From Streptomyces sp. NRRL S-87 (GTDB lineage: Bacteria; Actinomycetota; Actinomycetes; Streptomycetales; Streptomycetaceae), in contig NZ_JOGB01000048.1 of assembly GCF_000719335.1 (NCBI RefSeq), positions 1 to 52,433 of the forward strand: a DNA stretch of 52,433 nt. Direction: 5' to 3'. The first letter of the stretch is position 1. Every line of letters begins with the position of its first letter. A program made the translations under genes and the position numbers. Shown here piece by piece: positions 17,561-28,014 of this stretch. Below the pieces are notes generated by a model. That model worked only from the letters and a program-made list of their open reading frames with translations, was not told the origin of the DNA and ran no database searches.

Positions 17561-18577
17561 TTACGACTCCGCCAGGATCTGTCCGACGTAACGTGCCACT
17601 GCGCGTACCGCTCCCATCGTTCCGGGGTAGTCCATGCGGGTCGGTCCGACCACGCCGAGTTTGGCGACGGTCTCGCCGCCCGAACCGTAACCGACCGACA
17701 CGACGGACGTGGAGTTCAGCCCTTCGTAGGCGTTCTCGTGCCCGATGCGTACGGTCATGCCCGATTCATTGACCTCGCCGAGGAGCTTGAGGAGCACGAC
17801 CTGCTCCTCCAGCGCCTCCAGCACCGGCCTGATCGTGAGGGGGAAGTCGTGTCCGAAGCGGGTCAGATTGGCGGTACCGCCGATCATCAGCCGCTCCTCG
17901 GTCTCCTCCACCAGGGTCTCCAGCAGGGTCGACAGCACGGTGGTGACCGTCGCACGGTCCTCCGGCTCGAAGCCCTCCGGCAGGTCCTGCACCAGCGGCG
18001 GCACGTCGGCGAACCGGCGTCCCACCACCCGGCTGTTGAGGCGGGCCCGCAGGTCCGCCAGCGCCTGCTCGCCGAACGGCGCCGGGCAGTCGACCATGCG
18101 CTGCTCGACCCGGCCCGTGTCGGTGATCAGGACGAGCATCAGCCGGGCCGGCGCGAGCGCGATCAGCTCGACGTGCCGCACCGTGGAGCGCGTCAGGCTC
18201 GGGTACTGCACCACGGCGACCTGCCGGGTCAGCTGCGCGAGCAGCCGCACCGTGCGGCCCACCACGTCGTCCAGGTCCACCGCGCCGTCCAGGAAGTTCT
18301 GGATGGCCCGGCGCTCCGGGGTCGACAGCGGCTTGACGCCGGCGAGCTTGTCGACGAAGAGCCGGTAGCCCTTGTCGGTCGGGATGCGGCCCGCGCTGGT
18401 GTGGGGCTGGGCGATGTACCCCTCCTCCTCCAGCACGGCCATGTCGTTGCGGACCGTGGCGGGCGACACGCCGAGCCTGTGGCGCTCGGTGAGCGCCTTG
18501 GAGCCCACCGGCTCCTCCGTCCCGACGTAGTCCTGGACGATGGCGCGCAGGACTTCGAGCCTGCGTTCGCTGAGCAT
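17561..18577 (-). CDS. hrcA: Heat-inducible transcription repressor HrcA
   Basis: 338 residues, ATG at 18577. HrcA binds CIRCE operators and represses chaperone genes; GroEL keeps it active. N-terminal winged helix: [46 protein letters not shown] and [15 protein letters not shown] long dimerisation/GAF-like part follows, ending IGHENAYEG and [17 protein letters not shown] segments (here [15 protein letters not shown]). A perfect CIRCE lies 77 bases upstream, so the gene represses itself and dnaJ. Confidence 0.96.
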   Translation of the reverse strand: MLSERRLEVLRAIVQDYVGTEEPVGSKALTERHRLGVSPATVRNDMAVLEEEGYIAQPHTSAGRIPTDKGYRLFVDKLAGVKPLSTPERRAIQNFLDGAVDLDDVVGRTVRLLAQLTRQVAVVQYPSLTRSTVRHVELIALAPARLMLVLITDTGRVEQRMVDCPAPFGEQALADLRARLNSRVVGRRFADVPPLVQDLPEGFEPEDRATVTTVLSTLLETLVEETEERLMIGGTANLTRFGHDFPLTIRPVLEALEEQVVLLKLLGEVNESGMTVRIGHENAYEGLNSTSVVSVGYGSGGETVAKLGVVGPTRMDYPGTMGAVRAVARYVGQILAES

Positions 18578-18607
18578 CCTGCGCCCACCTCCAGCTGTGA
18601 TGCCTGA

Positions 18608-18636
18608 CCGGTTGCCGTAACCGGTTTCCGTAACCG
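18608..18636. repeat. CCGTAACCG direct repeats with a CCGGTT/AACCGG inverted repeat in the hrcA leader
   Basis: CCGTAACCG occurs at 18615-18623 and 18628-18636 (13-base period). CCGGTT at 18608-18613 pairs with AACCGG at 18619-18624 over a 5-base loop. The block lies between CIRCE and the hrcA start, in the leader mRNA. It may be a second protein site or simply a duplicated segment. Confidence 0.5.
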
Positions 18637-18653
18637 ACCCTGTTCGGACCGTG

Positions 18654-18680
18654 CTGGCACTCGGTGTGTGCGAGTGCCAG
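18654..18680. promoter_or_regulatory. CIRCE operator (HrcA binding site)
   Basis: CTGGCACTC at 18654-18662, nine bases, then GAGTGCCAG at 18672-18680: a perfect 9-9-9 inverted repeat. The core GCACTC-N9-GAGTGC equals the CIRCE consensus; the outer bases CTG/CAG replace TTA/TAA. It lies upstream of hrcA-dnaJ and also 73 bases upstream of the divergent MBL hydrolase gene. Confidence 0.93.
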
Positions 18681-18740
18681 AGATCCCCCGGTCAGTGTAC
18701 GGCGGCCGGGTACGCCCCTAGCAAGGGTGGCCCGTCACGG

Positions 18741-18746
18741 TAGCGT
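18741..18746 (+). promoter_or_regulatory. -10 hexamer of a probable leaderless promoter
   Basis: TAGCGT lies exactly six bases before the ATG at 18753, the spacing expected if transcription begins at the start codon. No ribosome-binding site is present in that gap. The -35 is not clear. Confidence 0.45.
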
Positions 18747-18752
18747 CGCGGT

Positions 18753-19478
18753 ATGGACGTCGCTTGGGAAGAGCTGGGGTGGGAACGCCTGACCGGGCGG
18801 TCCGGCCGCCGTCGCCTGCCGGTGTGGGACTGCACGGTGGGACTGGTGGTGGGGGACGATGCGGTGCTCCTCGTCGACCCCGGGTCCTCGCTGCGCGAGG
18901 GTGCCGAGATCCGCGCCCAGGCCGAGCGGCTGACCGGCCGCCGCGTGACGCACCTCGCATTCACGCACGGACATTTCGACCACGTTCTGGGGGCTGCCGC
19001 GTTCGCCGGCGTCGAGGCCTTCGGGGCGGTGGGTCTGGAATCGATGCTGACCGTCGACCGCAACGCCCTGCGGGCGGACGCGGTGGGGCACGGGCTGGCG
19101 CCGGCGGAGGCCACCGCTTCGGTGGACGTGCTGGTCGTACCGCGCCACCTGGTCTCGGGCGAGTGGACGCTGGAGCTGGGCGGGGTGCAGGTCCTGCTGG
19201 CGAACGTGGGGCCCGGGCACACCCCGCACGACCTGGCGGTCCTGGTGCCCGGCGAGCGGGAGGTCGTCTTCTGCGGGGATCTCGTGGAGGAGTCCGGCGA
19301 GCCCCAGGCGGGCCCGGACGCGCTCCCCAGCCAGTGGCCGGCCGCCCTGGACCGGCTGCTGGCGCTGGGCGGCGAGGACGCCCTCTACGTGCCGGGGCAC
19401 GGTTCCGTCGTCGATGCCCGGTTCGTCCGTGCGCAGCGCGCCACACTGGCCCGCCGCTTCGGCGTGTCGCGCGCGTGA
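18753..19478 (+). CDS. MBL-fold metallo-hydrolase
   Basis: 241 residues. The metal motif THGHFDH gives H72, H74, D76 and H77; further ligands are in VGPGHTPHDLAV, the FCGDLVEES strand (bridging aspartate) and the late VPGHGSVV. This is the glyoxalase II-like branch of the metallo-beta-lactamase fold, acting on small ester or thioester substrates in the cytosol; the substrate is unknown. It is divergent from hrcA and shares its 175-base upstream region with the CIRCE operator, so its expression might be affected by HrcA. It precedes the DUF3097 gene by 28 bases. Confidence 0.88.
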   Translation: MDVAWEELGWERLTGRSGRRRLPVWDCTVGLVVGDDAVLLVDPGSSLREGAEIRAQAERLTGRRVTHLAFTHGHFDHVLGAAAFAGVEAFGAVGLESMLTVDRNALRADAVGHGLAPAEATASVDVLVVPRHLVSGEWTLELGGVQVLLANVGPGHTPHDLAVLVPGEREVVFCGDLVEESGEPQAGPDALPSQWPAALDRLLALGGEDALYVPGHGSVVDARFVRAQRATLARRFGVSRA

Positions 19479-19493
19479 GGGTGACGGCGTTCC

Positions 19494-19499
19494 TACTGT
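19494..19499 (+). promoter_or_regulatory. -10-like TACTGT just before the DUF3097 gene
   Basis: TACTGT ends seven bases before the ATG at 19507, compatible with a near-leaderless transcript in addition to read-through from the MBL gene. No -35 and no ribosome-binding site are evident. Confidence 0.3.
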
Positions 19500-19506
19500 C
19501 GTGCGA

Positions 19507-20316
19507 ATGCGACAGTACGGTCCCGATCTGACCCCGCCCTGGAAGAAGTCCCGGCCCGCTCCCGAGATCCCGGCGGACCCGGACCTGGTCGTCGAGGTGG
19601 CCGGCACGGACTTCTGCGGGGCGGTGGTGGCCTGCGAGGGCGGGACGGTGACGCTGGAGGACCGCTTCGGCAGGCGCCGCGTCTTCCCGCTGGAACCGCG
19701 CGGCTTCCTGCTGGAGGGCGCGGTCGTCACCCTCGTACGCCCTTCCCGCGCGCCCGCGGCGCCGGCCCGGACGGCCTCCGGGTCGATCGCCGTGCCCGGC
19801 GCCCGGGCCCGGGTCGCCCGGGCCGGCCGCATCTACGTCGAGGGGCGGCACGACGCGGAGCTGGTGGAGCGGGTCTGGGGCGACGACCTGCGCATCGAGG
19901 GCGTGGTGGTCGAGTACCTCTCCGGCGTCGACGACCTGCCCGCGATCGTCGCCGAGTTCTCCCCGGGGCCCGACGCCCGCCTCGGCGTCCTGGTCGACCA
20001 CCTGGTCGAGGGCTCCAAGGAGTCCCGCCTCGCGGCCCGGGTCTCCTCCCCCGACGTCCTGGTCGTCGGGCACCCGTACGTCGACGTCTGGCAGGCCGTG
20101 AAGCCTTCCGCCCTGGGCATTCCCGCCTGGCCGGTGGTCCCGCGGGGGCAGGACTGGAAGACGGGCGTCTGCCGCGCCCTGGGCTGGCCGGAGAACACCG
20201 GCGCCGCCTGGCGCCACGTCCTGTCCCGCGTCACGTCCTACCGGGACCTGGAGCCGGCCCTCCTGGGCCGCGTCGAGGAACTGATCGACTTCGTCACGGG
20301 CGACGGTGGCGCTTGA
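19507..20316 (+). CDS. DUF3097-family protein with a Toprim-like core
   Basis: 269 residues, ATG at 19507; the open frame extends upstream into the MBL gene but family-like sequence (MRQYGPDLTPPWKKSRP) begins here. DUF3097 is an actinobacterial family of unknown function. An N-terminal part (25-80) looks like a small beta barrel. Residues about 108-185 read like a Toprim fold: IYVEGRHDAELVERVWG (E112, D116), then VVEYLSGVDDL, then LGVLVDHLVEGSKE (D164 and the GS after it). This parallels VEGK-DA and LTDPD-G patterns of small Toprim nucleases such as RNase M5. The C-terminal part (PRGQDWKTGVCRALG, a helical tail) is family specific. The Toprim reading is my inference. Confidence 0.83.
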   Translation: MRQYGPDLTPPWKKSRPAPEIPADPDLVVEVAGTDFCGAVVACEGGTVTLEDRFGRRRVFPLEPRGFLLEGAVVTLVRPSRAPAAPARTASGSIAVPGARARVARAGRIYVEGRHDAELVERVWGDDLRIEGVVVEYLSGVDDLPAIVAEFSPGPDARLGVLVDHLVEGSKESRLAARVSSPDVLVVGHPYVDVWQAVKPSALGIPAWPVVPRGQDWKTGVCRALGWPENTGAAWRHVLSRVTSYRDLEPALLGRVEELIDFVTGDGGA

Positions 20317-20410
20317 ACTCGGGGAGGGTGCCGAACTCGCTGGTGTCCAGTTCGACACCGAGGGCATCGATGCGAATGGGCTGACCGAAGGCCACCCGAA
20401 GCGCGGTCAT
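20294..20410 (-). CDS. Doubtful small ORF, 38 residues
   Basis: An ATG at 20410 preceded by GAGGACC opens a 38-residue frame ending EFKRHRRP, overlapping the last 23 bases of the DUF3097 gene. Composition is less GC-rich than its neighbours and the arginine-rich end is not an obvious shadow product. A longer in-frame version begins at 20497. I recognise no family. It could be a real small protein, a decayed gene remnant or chance. The gap 20317-20509 holds nothing else. Confidence 0.25.
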   Translation of the reverse strand: MTALRVAFGQPIRIDALGVELDTSEFGTLPEFKRHRRP

Positions 20411-20509
20411 CTCAGTGGTCCTCCACATCAGCCGCGTGCCTCGGCGGCAGCCTGGGGACAGCGTAGGCAGCCAGCCTCCGCTTTCGCAGGGATCCACTCC
20501 GGCGAGGGA

Positions 20510-21742
20510 TCAGTCCACCAGGTCCCGCACCACCGCGTCCGCCAGCAGCCGCCCGCGCAGCGTCAGCACCGCGCGCCCGGCGTCGTACGGGGCTGCCTCC
20601 AGGAGGCCGTCGGCCAGTGCGCGGCGCGAGGCGGCCAGGCCCGCCGGGGCCAGCAGGGACAGCGGGACGCCCTCGACCAGGCGGAGCTCCAGCAGGATCC
20701 GCTCCACGCGCCGGTCCTCGTCCGAGAGGACCTCGCGCCCGGCGCCCGGGGAGCGCCCCTCCGCCAGGGCGGCCGCGTAGGCGCCCGGGTGCTTGACGTT
20801 CCACCACCGCACGCCGCCCACGTGGGAGTGTGCGCCGGGGCCCGCGCCCCACCAGTCGGCGCCGCGCCAGTACAGCTCGTTGTGCAGGCAGCGGCCGGCC
20901 TCCGAGGTGGCCCAGTTCGACACCTCGTACCAGTCGTAGCCCGCCCCCGCGAGGACGGAGTCGGCGATCAGGTACCGGTCGGCGTGCACGTCGTCGTCGG
21001 TCATCGGCACCTCGCCGCGCCGGATCCGGCGGGCCAGCTGCGTGCCCTCCTCCACGATCAGCGCGTACGCCGAGACGTGGTCGGGACCGGCGCCGAGGGC
21101 GGCGTCGAGCGAGGCCCGCCAGTCGTCGTCGGTCTCGCCGGGCGTGCCGTAGATCAGGTCGAGGTTGACGTGCTCGAAGCCGGCCGCCCGCGCCTCGCCC
21201 ACGCAGGCCTCGGGGCGCCCCGGCGTGTGCGTGCGGTCCAGCACCTTCAGGACGTGCTGCTTCGCGCTCTGCATGCCGAAGGAGATCCGGTTGAAGCCGC
21301 CGGCGCGCAGCTCCTCCAGGTACGCGGGCCCCACGGACTCCGGGTTCGCCTCCGTGGTGACCTCGGCGTCGGGCGCCAGCCCGAACTCGTCCCGGATCGC
21401 GGCGAGCGTCCGCACGAGGTCCCCGGCCGGCAGCAGCGTCGGCGTGCCGCCGCCGACGAAGACCGTGCGGACCGGCCGCGGGTCGTCGCCCAGCACCTTG
21501 CGGGCCAGGCGCAGCTCGTCGATCAGGGTGTCGGCGTAGTTCTCGCGGGAGGCCAGCACCCCGCCCGTGCCGCGCAGCTCGGTGGCGGTGTAGGTGTTGA
21601 AGTCGCAGTAGCCGCAGCGGGTGGCGCAGTACGGCACGTGCAGGTAGAAGCCGAGCGGCCGGTCCCCGGCGCCCTCCAGGGCGTGCGACGGCAGCGCCCC
21701 GTCGTCGGGCATGGGCTCGCCATCGGGCAGTACGGAAGGCAT
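20510..21742 (-). CDS. hemW: HemW, radical SAM haem chaperone
   Basis: 410 residues from the ATG at 21742; a GTG at 21760 is an alternative. HemW is related to oxygen-independent coproporphyrinogen oxidase (HemN) but works as a haem-binding protein. The radical SAM cluster motif is CATRCGYC (C39, C43, C46), followed by the FVGGGTPTLL glycine motif, TTEANPESV, ISFGMQS and NLDLIYGTPGET, then a HemN C-terminal domain (RILLELRLVEGVPLS). The extra CDFNTY after the cluster is typical for the family. In many Gram-positives hemW lies beside lepA and hrcA, as here. Confidence 0.92.
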   Translation of the reverse strand: MPSVLPDGEPMPDDGALPSHALEGAGDRPLGFYLHVPYCATRCGYCDFNTYTATELRGTGGVLASRENYADTLIDELRLARKVLGDDPRPVRTVFVGGGTPTLLPAGDLVRTLAAIRDEFGLAPDAEVTTEANPESVGPAYLEELRAGGFNRISFGMQSAKQHVLKVLDRTHTPGRPEACVGEARAAGFEHVNLDLIYGTPGETDDDWRASLDAALGAGPDHVSAYALIVEEGTQLARRIRRGEVPMTDDDVHADRYLIADSVLAGAGYDWYEVSNWATSEAGRCLHNELYWRGADWWGAGPGAHSHVGGVRWWNVKHPGAYAAALAEGRSPGAGREVLSDEDRRVERILLELRLVEGVPLSLLAPAGLAASRRALADGLLEAAPYDAGRAVLTLRGRLLADAVVRDLVD

Positions 21743-21876
21743 GCGCCCATTGTCCCGCACCGCCCGGCGGCCCCGGCGCGCCCGGCGGCCGCCCGTACGG
21801 GCCCGGCCGCGTCCGTATGGACCCCGGCGGGCCGTACGGACGCCGGGGGACCGGTCGTACCAGGCGCTTCGGCGCG

Positions 21877-23766
<1,890 letters not shown>

Positions 23767-23857
23767 GACATCCTCCGGACCGGTCCACGCGGAGTTGCGT
23801 GGGAGCGTGGGGACTGGCGGGTTTTTGTGACTGGCGAGTAACCATCGAGCAGTGATC

Positions 23858-23886
23858 AGAGTAGAGGCCGCCCGGCCGGGGCGTAA
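23858..23886 (-). promoter_or_regulatory. Promoter-like TTACGC-N17-TACTCT for the acyl-CoA ligase
   Basis: On the minus strand TTACGC (23881-23886) and TACTCT (23858-23863) are separated by 17 bases, about 90 bases upstream of the GTG. It lies in the only gap here above 300 bases (23767-24100), which holds this promoter, a terminator and a GGACC-rich repeat, and no gene. Confidence 0.4.
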
Positions 23887-23913
23887 GAGCCAGTGTGCGG
23901 CCGGTTCATAACG

Positions 23914-23949
23914 AAACGGGCCCCCGCGCAGGTGCGCGGGGGCCCGTTT
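23914..23949. terminator. Strong terminator downstream of lepA
   Basis: A 16-bp perfect stem (23914-23929 with 23934-23949) with a 4-base loop and A/T ends (AAACGGG... / ...CCCGTTTT). The flanking T run on the plus side and A run on the minus side make it look intrinsic in both directions. It follows lepA on the minus strand and isolates the acyl-CoA ligase. Confidence 0.88.
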
Positions 23950-23994
23950 TCGGCCAGGACGTCCCGGTACGGGACGCGAACACCGGCCCCACGC

Positions 23995-24095
23995 GAGCGG
24001 AACCCGGACCGAACCGGACCGGCGCGGGGCCGGACCGGGCCGGGCCGGACTGGGCCGGACCGGACTGGGCCGGACCGGACCGGGGGCGCGGCCGG
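23995..24095. repeat. CCGGACC/GGGCCGGAC degenerate tandem tract
   Basis: About 100 bases made almost entirely of variants of CCGGACC, CCGGACTGG and CCGGGCC, lying between the lepA stop (24101) and its terminator. A similar TCCGG tract lies downstream of the 34.1-34.9 kb gene. Slippage is the likely origin. Confidence 0.75.
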
Positions 24096-24100
24096 ACCGG

Positions 24101-25966
24101 CTACTTCTTCTTGGCGCCGGACTCGTCGCTCGACAGGACGGCGATGAAGGCCTCCTGCGGCACCTCCACCGAGCCGACCATCTTCATCCGCTTCTTGCCT
24201 TCCTTCTGCTTCTCCAGCAGCTTCCGCTTACGGGAGATGTCACCGCCGTAGCACTTGGCGAGGACGTCCTTGCGGATGGCGCGGATGGTCTCGCGGGCGA
24301 TGACCCGGGAGCCGATGGCGGCCTGGACCGGCACCTCGAACGCCTGCCGCGGGATGAGCTCGCGCAGCTTGGCGACCAGGCGCACGCCGTAGGCGTACGC
24401 GGCGTCCTTGTGGGTGATCGCCGAGAAGGCGTCGACCTTGTCGCCGTGCAGCAGGATGTCGACCTTGACCAGGGAGCTGCTCTGCTCGCCGGTGGGCTCG
24501 TAGTCCAGCGACGCGTAGCCGCGGGTCTTGGACTTCAGCTGGTCGAAGAAGTCGAAGACGATCTCCGCGAGCGGCAGCGTGTAGCGGATCTCGACCCGGT
24601 CCTCGGACAGGTAGTCCATGCCGAGCAGGGTGCCGCGGCGGGTCTGGCACAGCTCCATGATCGAGCCGATGAACTCGCTCGGCGCGAGGATCGTGGCGCG
24701 CACGACCGGCTCGTACACCTCGGAGATCTTGCCCTCGGGGAACTCGCTCGGGTTGGTGACGGTGACCTCGTTGCCGTCCTCCAACACCACGCGGTAGACC
24801 ACGTTCGGCGCGGTGGCGATCAGGTCGAGCCCGAACTCGCGCTCCAGCCGCTCGCGGATCACGTCCAGGTGCAGCAGGCCCAGGAAGCCGACGCGGAAGC
24901 CGAAGCCGAGCGCCGCCGAGGTCTCCGGCTCGTACACGAGGGCCGCGTCGTTCAGCTGCAGCTTGTCCAGCGCCTCGCGCAGGTCCGGGTAGTCGGACCC
25001 GTCGAGCGGGTACAGACCGGAGAAGACCATCGGCTTGGGGTCCTTGTACCCGCCCAGCGCCTCGGTCGCGCCGCCCGTCATCTGGGTGATCGTGTCACCC
25101 ACCTTGGACTGGCGGACGTCCTTCACACCCGTGATGAGGTAGCCGACCTCACCCACGCCGAGCCCGTCGGCCGCGAGCATCTCGGGCGAGTTGGTGCCGA
25201 TCTCCAGCAGCTCGTGCGTGGCGCCCGTGGACATCATCCGGATGCGCTCGCGCTTGTTGAGCTGGCCGTCGACGACACGCACGTACGTGACGACGCCGCG
25301 GTACGAGTCGTACACCGAGTCGAAGATCATCGCGCGGGCCGGGGCGTCGGCCACGCCCACCGGCGCGGGCACGGTCTGCACGACGCGGTCGAGCAGGGCG
25401 TCCACGCCCACACCCGTCTTCGCGGACACGCGCAGCACGTCGTCCGGGTCGCAGCCGACCAGGTTCGCCAGCTCCTCGGCGAACTTCTCCGGCTGGGCCG
25501 CCGGCAGGTCGATCTTGTTGAGCACGGGAACGATCGCGAGGTCGTTCTCCATCGCCAGGTACAGGTTCGCCAGCGTCTGGGCCTCGATGCCCTGCGCGGC
25601 GTCCACCAGCAGGACGGTGCCCTCGCAGGCGGCCAGCGAGCGGGACACCTCGTACGTGAAGTCGACGTGGCCCGGCGTGTCGATCATGTTCAGGATGTGG
25701 GTGCTGCCCACACCGTCACCCGTCCGGGGCTCCCAGGGCAGACGCACCGCCTGGGACTTGATCGTGATGCCGCGCTCGCGCTCGATGTCCATGCGGTCGA
25801 GGTACTGGGCGCGCATCTGCCGCTGCTCGACCACACCGGTCAGCTGGAGCATCCGGTCGGCGAGGGTCGACTTGCCGTGGTCGATGTGCGCGATGATGCA
25901 GAAATTGCGGATCAGCGCCGGGTCGGTACGGCTCGGCTCGGGCACGTGGCTAGGGATCGCGGGCAC
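24101..25966 (-). CDS. lepA: Elongation factor 4 (LepA)
   Basis: 621 residues from the GTG at 25966 (AGGA eight bases upstream; upstream in-frame codons do not match the family). LepA is a ribosome-associated translational GTPase. G motifs: AHIDHGKS (26-33), the switch region [26 protein letters not shown] and SAKTG. C-terminal LepA-specific domain: [36 protein letters not shown] and the end [25 protein letters not shown]. Divergent from rpsT, the usual neighbour in Gram-positive bacteria. Confidence 0.96.
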   Translation of the reverse strand: MPAIPSHVPEPSRTDPALIRNFCIIAHIDHGKSTLADRMLQLTGVVEQRQMRAQYLDRMDIERERGITIKSQAVRLPWEPRTGDGVGSTHILNMIDTPGHVDFTYEVSRSLAACEGTVLLVDAAQGIEAQTLANLYLAMENDLAIVPVLNKIDLPAAQPEKFAEELANLVGCDPDDVLRVSAKTGVGVDALLDRVVQTVPAPVGVADAPARAMIFDSVYDSYRGVVTYVRVVDGQLNKRERIRMMSTGATHELLEIGTNSPEMLAADGLGVGEVGYLITGVKDVRQSKVGDTITQMTGGATEALGGYKDPKPMVFSGLYPLDGSDYPDLREALDKLQLNDAALVYEPETSAALGFGFRVGFLGLLHLDVIRERLEREFGLDLIATAPNVVYRVVLEDGNEVTVTNPSEFPEGKISEVYEPVVRATILAPSEFIGSIMELCQTRRGTLLGMDYLSEDRVEIRYTLPLAEIVFDFFDQLKSKTRGYASLDYEPTGEQSSSLVKVDILLHGDKVDAFSAITHKDAAYAYGVRLVAKLRELIPRQAFEVPVQAAIGSRVIARETIRAIRKDVLAKCYGGDISRKRKLLEKQKEGKKRMKMVGSVEVPQEAFIAVLSSDESGAKKK

Positions 25967-26056
25967 GCAGTGTCCTGATTCTCGTTCTCGGGCGATGTCG
26001 GATCGGGATCGATACGCAGACCCCCATGGTCCCATGACACAGCGACTGTGCTCGGT

Positions 26057-26086
26057 TTGGGCCGACCGAACGGCACCTGGTAGCGT
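26057..26086 (+). promoter_or_regulatory. Promoter of rpsT: TTGGGC-N18-TAGCGT
   Basis: TTGGGC at 26057-26062 and TAGCGT at 26081-26086 are 18 bases apart, giving a leader of about 70 bases before the GTG of rpsT. It agrees with the vegetative sigma consensus of Streptomyces. The leader (26093-26163) is relatively A/T-rich and could fold, as expected for an S20 autoregulatory leader, but I see no recognisable motif. Confidence 0.55.
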
Positions 26087-26163
26087 GGACAGCTGTGTCT
26101 TGTGTGCCCTCTCAGCTTGCAGGACGCATCCAAGGAAAACTCTGAACCTGTAAAGGCTCTTTC

Positions 26164-26430
26164 GTGGCGAACATCAAGTCCCAGATCAAGCGCAACAAGA
26201 CGAACGAGAAGGCCCGCCTTCGCAACAAGTCCGTCAAGTCCGCGCTGCGCACCTTCATCCGCAAGGCCAACGAGGCCGTGGCCGCCGGCGACGTCGAGAA
26301 GGCCACCGTGGCCGCCCGCGCCGCCTCGCGCCAGCTGGACAAGGCCGTCTCGAAGGGTGTCATCCACAAGAACGCCGCCGCCAACAAGAAGTCGGCGCTG
26401 GCCACCAAGGTTGCCTCCCTTCAGGGCTGA
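26164..26430 (+). CDS. rpsT: 30S ribosomal protein S20
   Basis: 88 residues, GTG start (S20 genes often use rare starts as part of autoregulation). The sequence is unmistakable: [25 protein letters not shown] at the N-terminus, lysine-rich, followed by two long helices with [25 protein letters not shown]. It binds the body of 16S rRNA. It is monocistronic, divergent from lepA and convergent with holA, with a large hairpin beyond the stop. Confidence 0.97.
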   Translation: MANIKSQIKRNKTNEKARLRNKSVKSALRTFIRKANEAVAAGDVEKATVAARAASRQLDKAVSKGVIHKNAAANKKSALATKVASLQG

Positions 26431-26547
26431 GCTCTGATGTAACCGCCGGCAGGGACCCAGCGGGCCCTCTCTCTCCGCTCCCGACCGGCATCCCGCGCCG
26501 CACGCGGCCTGCGTTCGCCACGCGGGTGCGGCGCACCACAGCGGTAC

Positions 26548-26589
26548 CGAAGGCCCCGGCCGTCCTGGGAAGGACGCCCGGGGCCTTCG
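26548..26589. terminator. Hairpin between convergent rpsT and holA
   Basis: Outer 12-bp stem (26548-26559 with 26578-26589, CGAAGGCCCCGG) and inner CGTCC/GGACG stem (26561-26565 with 26572-26576). About 120 bases after the rpsT stop and 66 bases beyond the holA stop; likely serves both. Confidence 0.78.
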
Positions 26590-26655
26590 TCATGCGGCAG
26601 GCGCCGTAGAGCGGTCAAGGGCCGGCCGGCGACCCGGCCCCACCGGCCGGCAGCC

Positions 26656-27645
26656 TCACCGCCGACTGCGCGCCGCTCGGGCGACGGCCACCACGGCCTT
26701 CTCCAGGGCGTACTCCGGATCGTCGCCGCCGCCCTTGACCCCGGCGTCGGCCTCGGCGATCGCGCGGAGCGCGACGGCCACCCCGTCCGCGGACCAGCCC
26801 CGCATCTGCTGGCGCACCCGGTCGATCTTCCACGGCGGCATGCCCAGGTCCCGGGCGAGGTCACCGGGCCGGGCGCCGCGCGGTGCGGACGCGAGCTTGC
26901 CGATGGCCCGTACGCCCTGTGCCAGCGCGCTGGTGATCAGCACGGGTGCCACCCCGGTCGACAGGGACCAGCGCAGCGCCTCCAGGGCCTCCGCAGCGCG
27001 GCCCTCCACCGCACGGTCCGCCACCGTGAAGCTGGAGGCCTCCGCCCGGCCGGTGTAGTAGCGCCCGACCACGGCCTCGTCGATCGTGCCCTCGACGTCC
27101 GCGCACAGCTGCGCGGCCGCGCTGGCCAGCTCCCGCAGGTCGCTGCCGATGGCGTCGACGAGCGCCTCGGTCGCCGCGGGGGTGGCGGACCGCCCCAGGC
27201 CGCGGAACTCTCCGCGGACGAACGCCAGCCGGTCGGCCGGCTTCGTCATCTTCGGGCAGTCCACCTCGCGCGCGCCCGCCTTCCGGGCGGCGTCCAGCAG
27301 GGCCTTGCCCTTGGCCCCGCCGGCGTGCAGCAGGACCAGGGTGATCTCCTCGACGGGCGCGTCGAGGTACGCCTTCACGTCCTTGACGGAGTCGGCGGAG
27401 AGGTCCTGCGCGTTGCGCACGACCACCACCTTGCGCTCCGCGAACAGCGACGGGCTCGTCAGCTCGGCCAGGGTGCCGGGCTGCAGCTGGTCGGGGGCGA
27501 GGTCGCGGACGTCCGTGTCGGCGTCGGCGGCCCGGGCGGCCGCCACCACCTCCCGTACGGCACGGTCGAGCAGGAGCTCCTCCTGCCCCACCGCGAGGGT
27601 GACGGGGGCGAGGGGATCGTCGGTGGGGTTCTTCCTGGTGGCCAT
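26656..27645 (-). CDS. holA: DNA polymerase III subunit delta
   Basis: 329 residues from the ATG at 27645 (MATRKNP); an earlier GTG/ATG-type start at 27663 is possible. Delta opens the beta sliding clamp within the clamp loader. Features: N-terminal AAA-like domain (VTLAVGQEELLLDRAV, DLAPDQLQPGTLAELTSPSLFAERKVVVV), the middle domain TEALVDAIGSDLRELASAAAQL, and the C-terminal helical collar with MPPWKIDRVRQQMRGW. The Walker A motif is absent, as normal for delta. The holA-rpsT-lepA order is conserved in Gram-positives, here with rpsT convergent to holA. Confidence 0.92.
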   Translation of the reverse strand: MATRKNPTDDPLAPVTLAVGQEELLLDRAVREVVAAARAADADTDVRDLAPDQLQPGTLAELTSPSLFAERKVVVVRNAQDLSADSVKDVKAYLDAPVEEITLVLLHAGGAKGKALLDAARKAGAREVDCPKMTKPADRLAFVRGEFRGLGRSATPAATEALVDAIGSDLRELASAAAQLCADVEGTIDEAVVGRYYTGRAEASSFTVADRAVEGRAAEALEALRWSLSTGVAPVLITSALAQGVRAIGKLASAPRGARPGDLARDLGMPPWKIDRVRQQMRGWSADGVAVALRAIAEADAGVKGGGDDPEYALEKAVVAVARAARSRR

Positions 27646-27696
27646 CGCCGTCCAGCATCCCACGCCCCACCGACAACCCCGCCCGGCCGGCGCCCG

Positions 27697-27939
27697 CTAC
27701 GGGGCTTCCAGCCACCCCTCGTACTCGGCGGCGAGGGCGTCGAGCCCGGACGGGTCCAGGCGGGCGTCCGGGTCCTCGACGACGACCAGCCACTGGGCGT
27801 CCTCGGCGTCGTCCTCACCGGCGAGCGCATCACGCACCAGCTGCGGTTCGTCGGCGACGCCGAAGCGGTCGGCCAGTTCGACCGCGACCTCCTCTGCGGA
27901 GTCGCGGTCGGGGAGCACCAGTACGTGTCGAGCGTTCAC
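27697..27939 (-). CDS. Small acidic protein of unknown function
   Basis: About 80 residues from the GTG at 27939, where GGAGA lies nine bases upstream; ATG at 27957 would add six residues. Very acidic: ADRFGVADEPQLVRDALAGEDDAEDAQWLVVVEDPDA, ending LAAEYEGWLEAP. The RHVLVLPDRDSAEEVAVELADRFG part suggests a small alpha/beta fold (ferredoxin- or ACT-like), no motif that assigns a function. It sits between holA and the YceI-domain gene on the same strand. Homologues in related genomes would be expected at this place, but I cannot check. Confidence 0.7.
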   Translation of the reverse strand: MNARHVLVLPDRDSAEEVAVELADRFGVADEPQLVRDALAGEDDAEDAQWLVVVEDPDARLDPSGLDALAAEYEGWLEAP

Positions 27940-28014
27940 GGGCCCATTCTCCGGCATCCCGACCTGCCCACCGCAGGGCGGGCAGGAGGGCCGGGAACCG
28001 GAGCCGGACCCCCC

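Noticed and set aside
24410..25978. 522-codon + frame antisense to lepA
   Set aside because: Antisense shadow; lepA has complete GTPase motifs on the minus strand.
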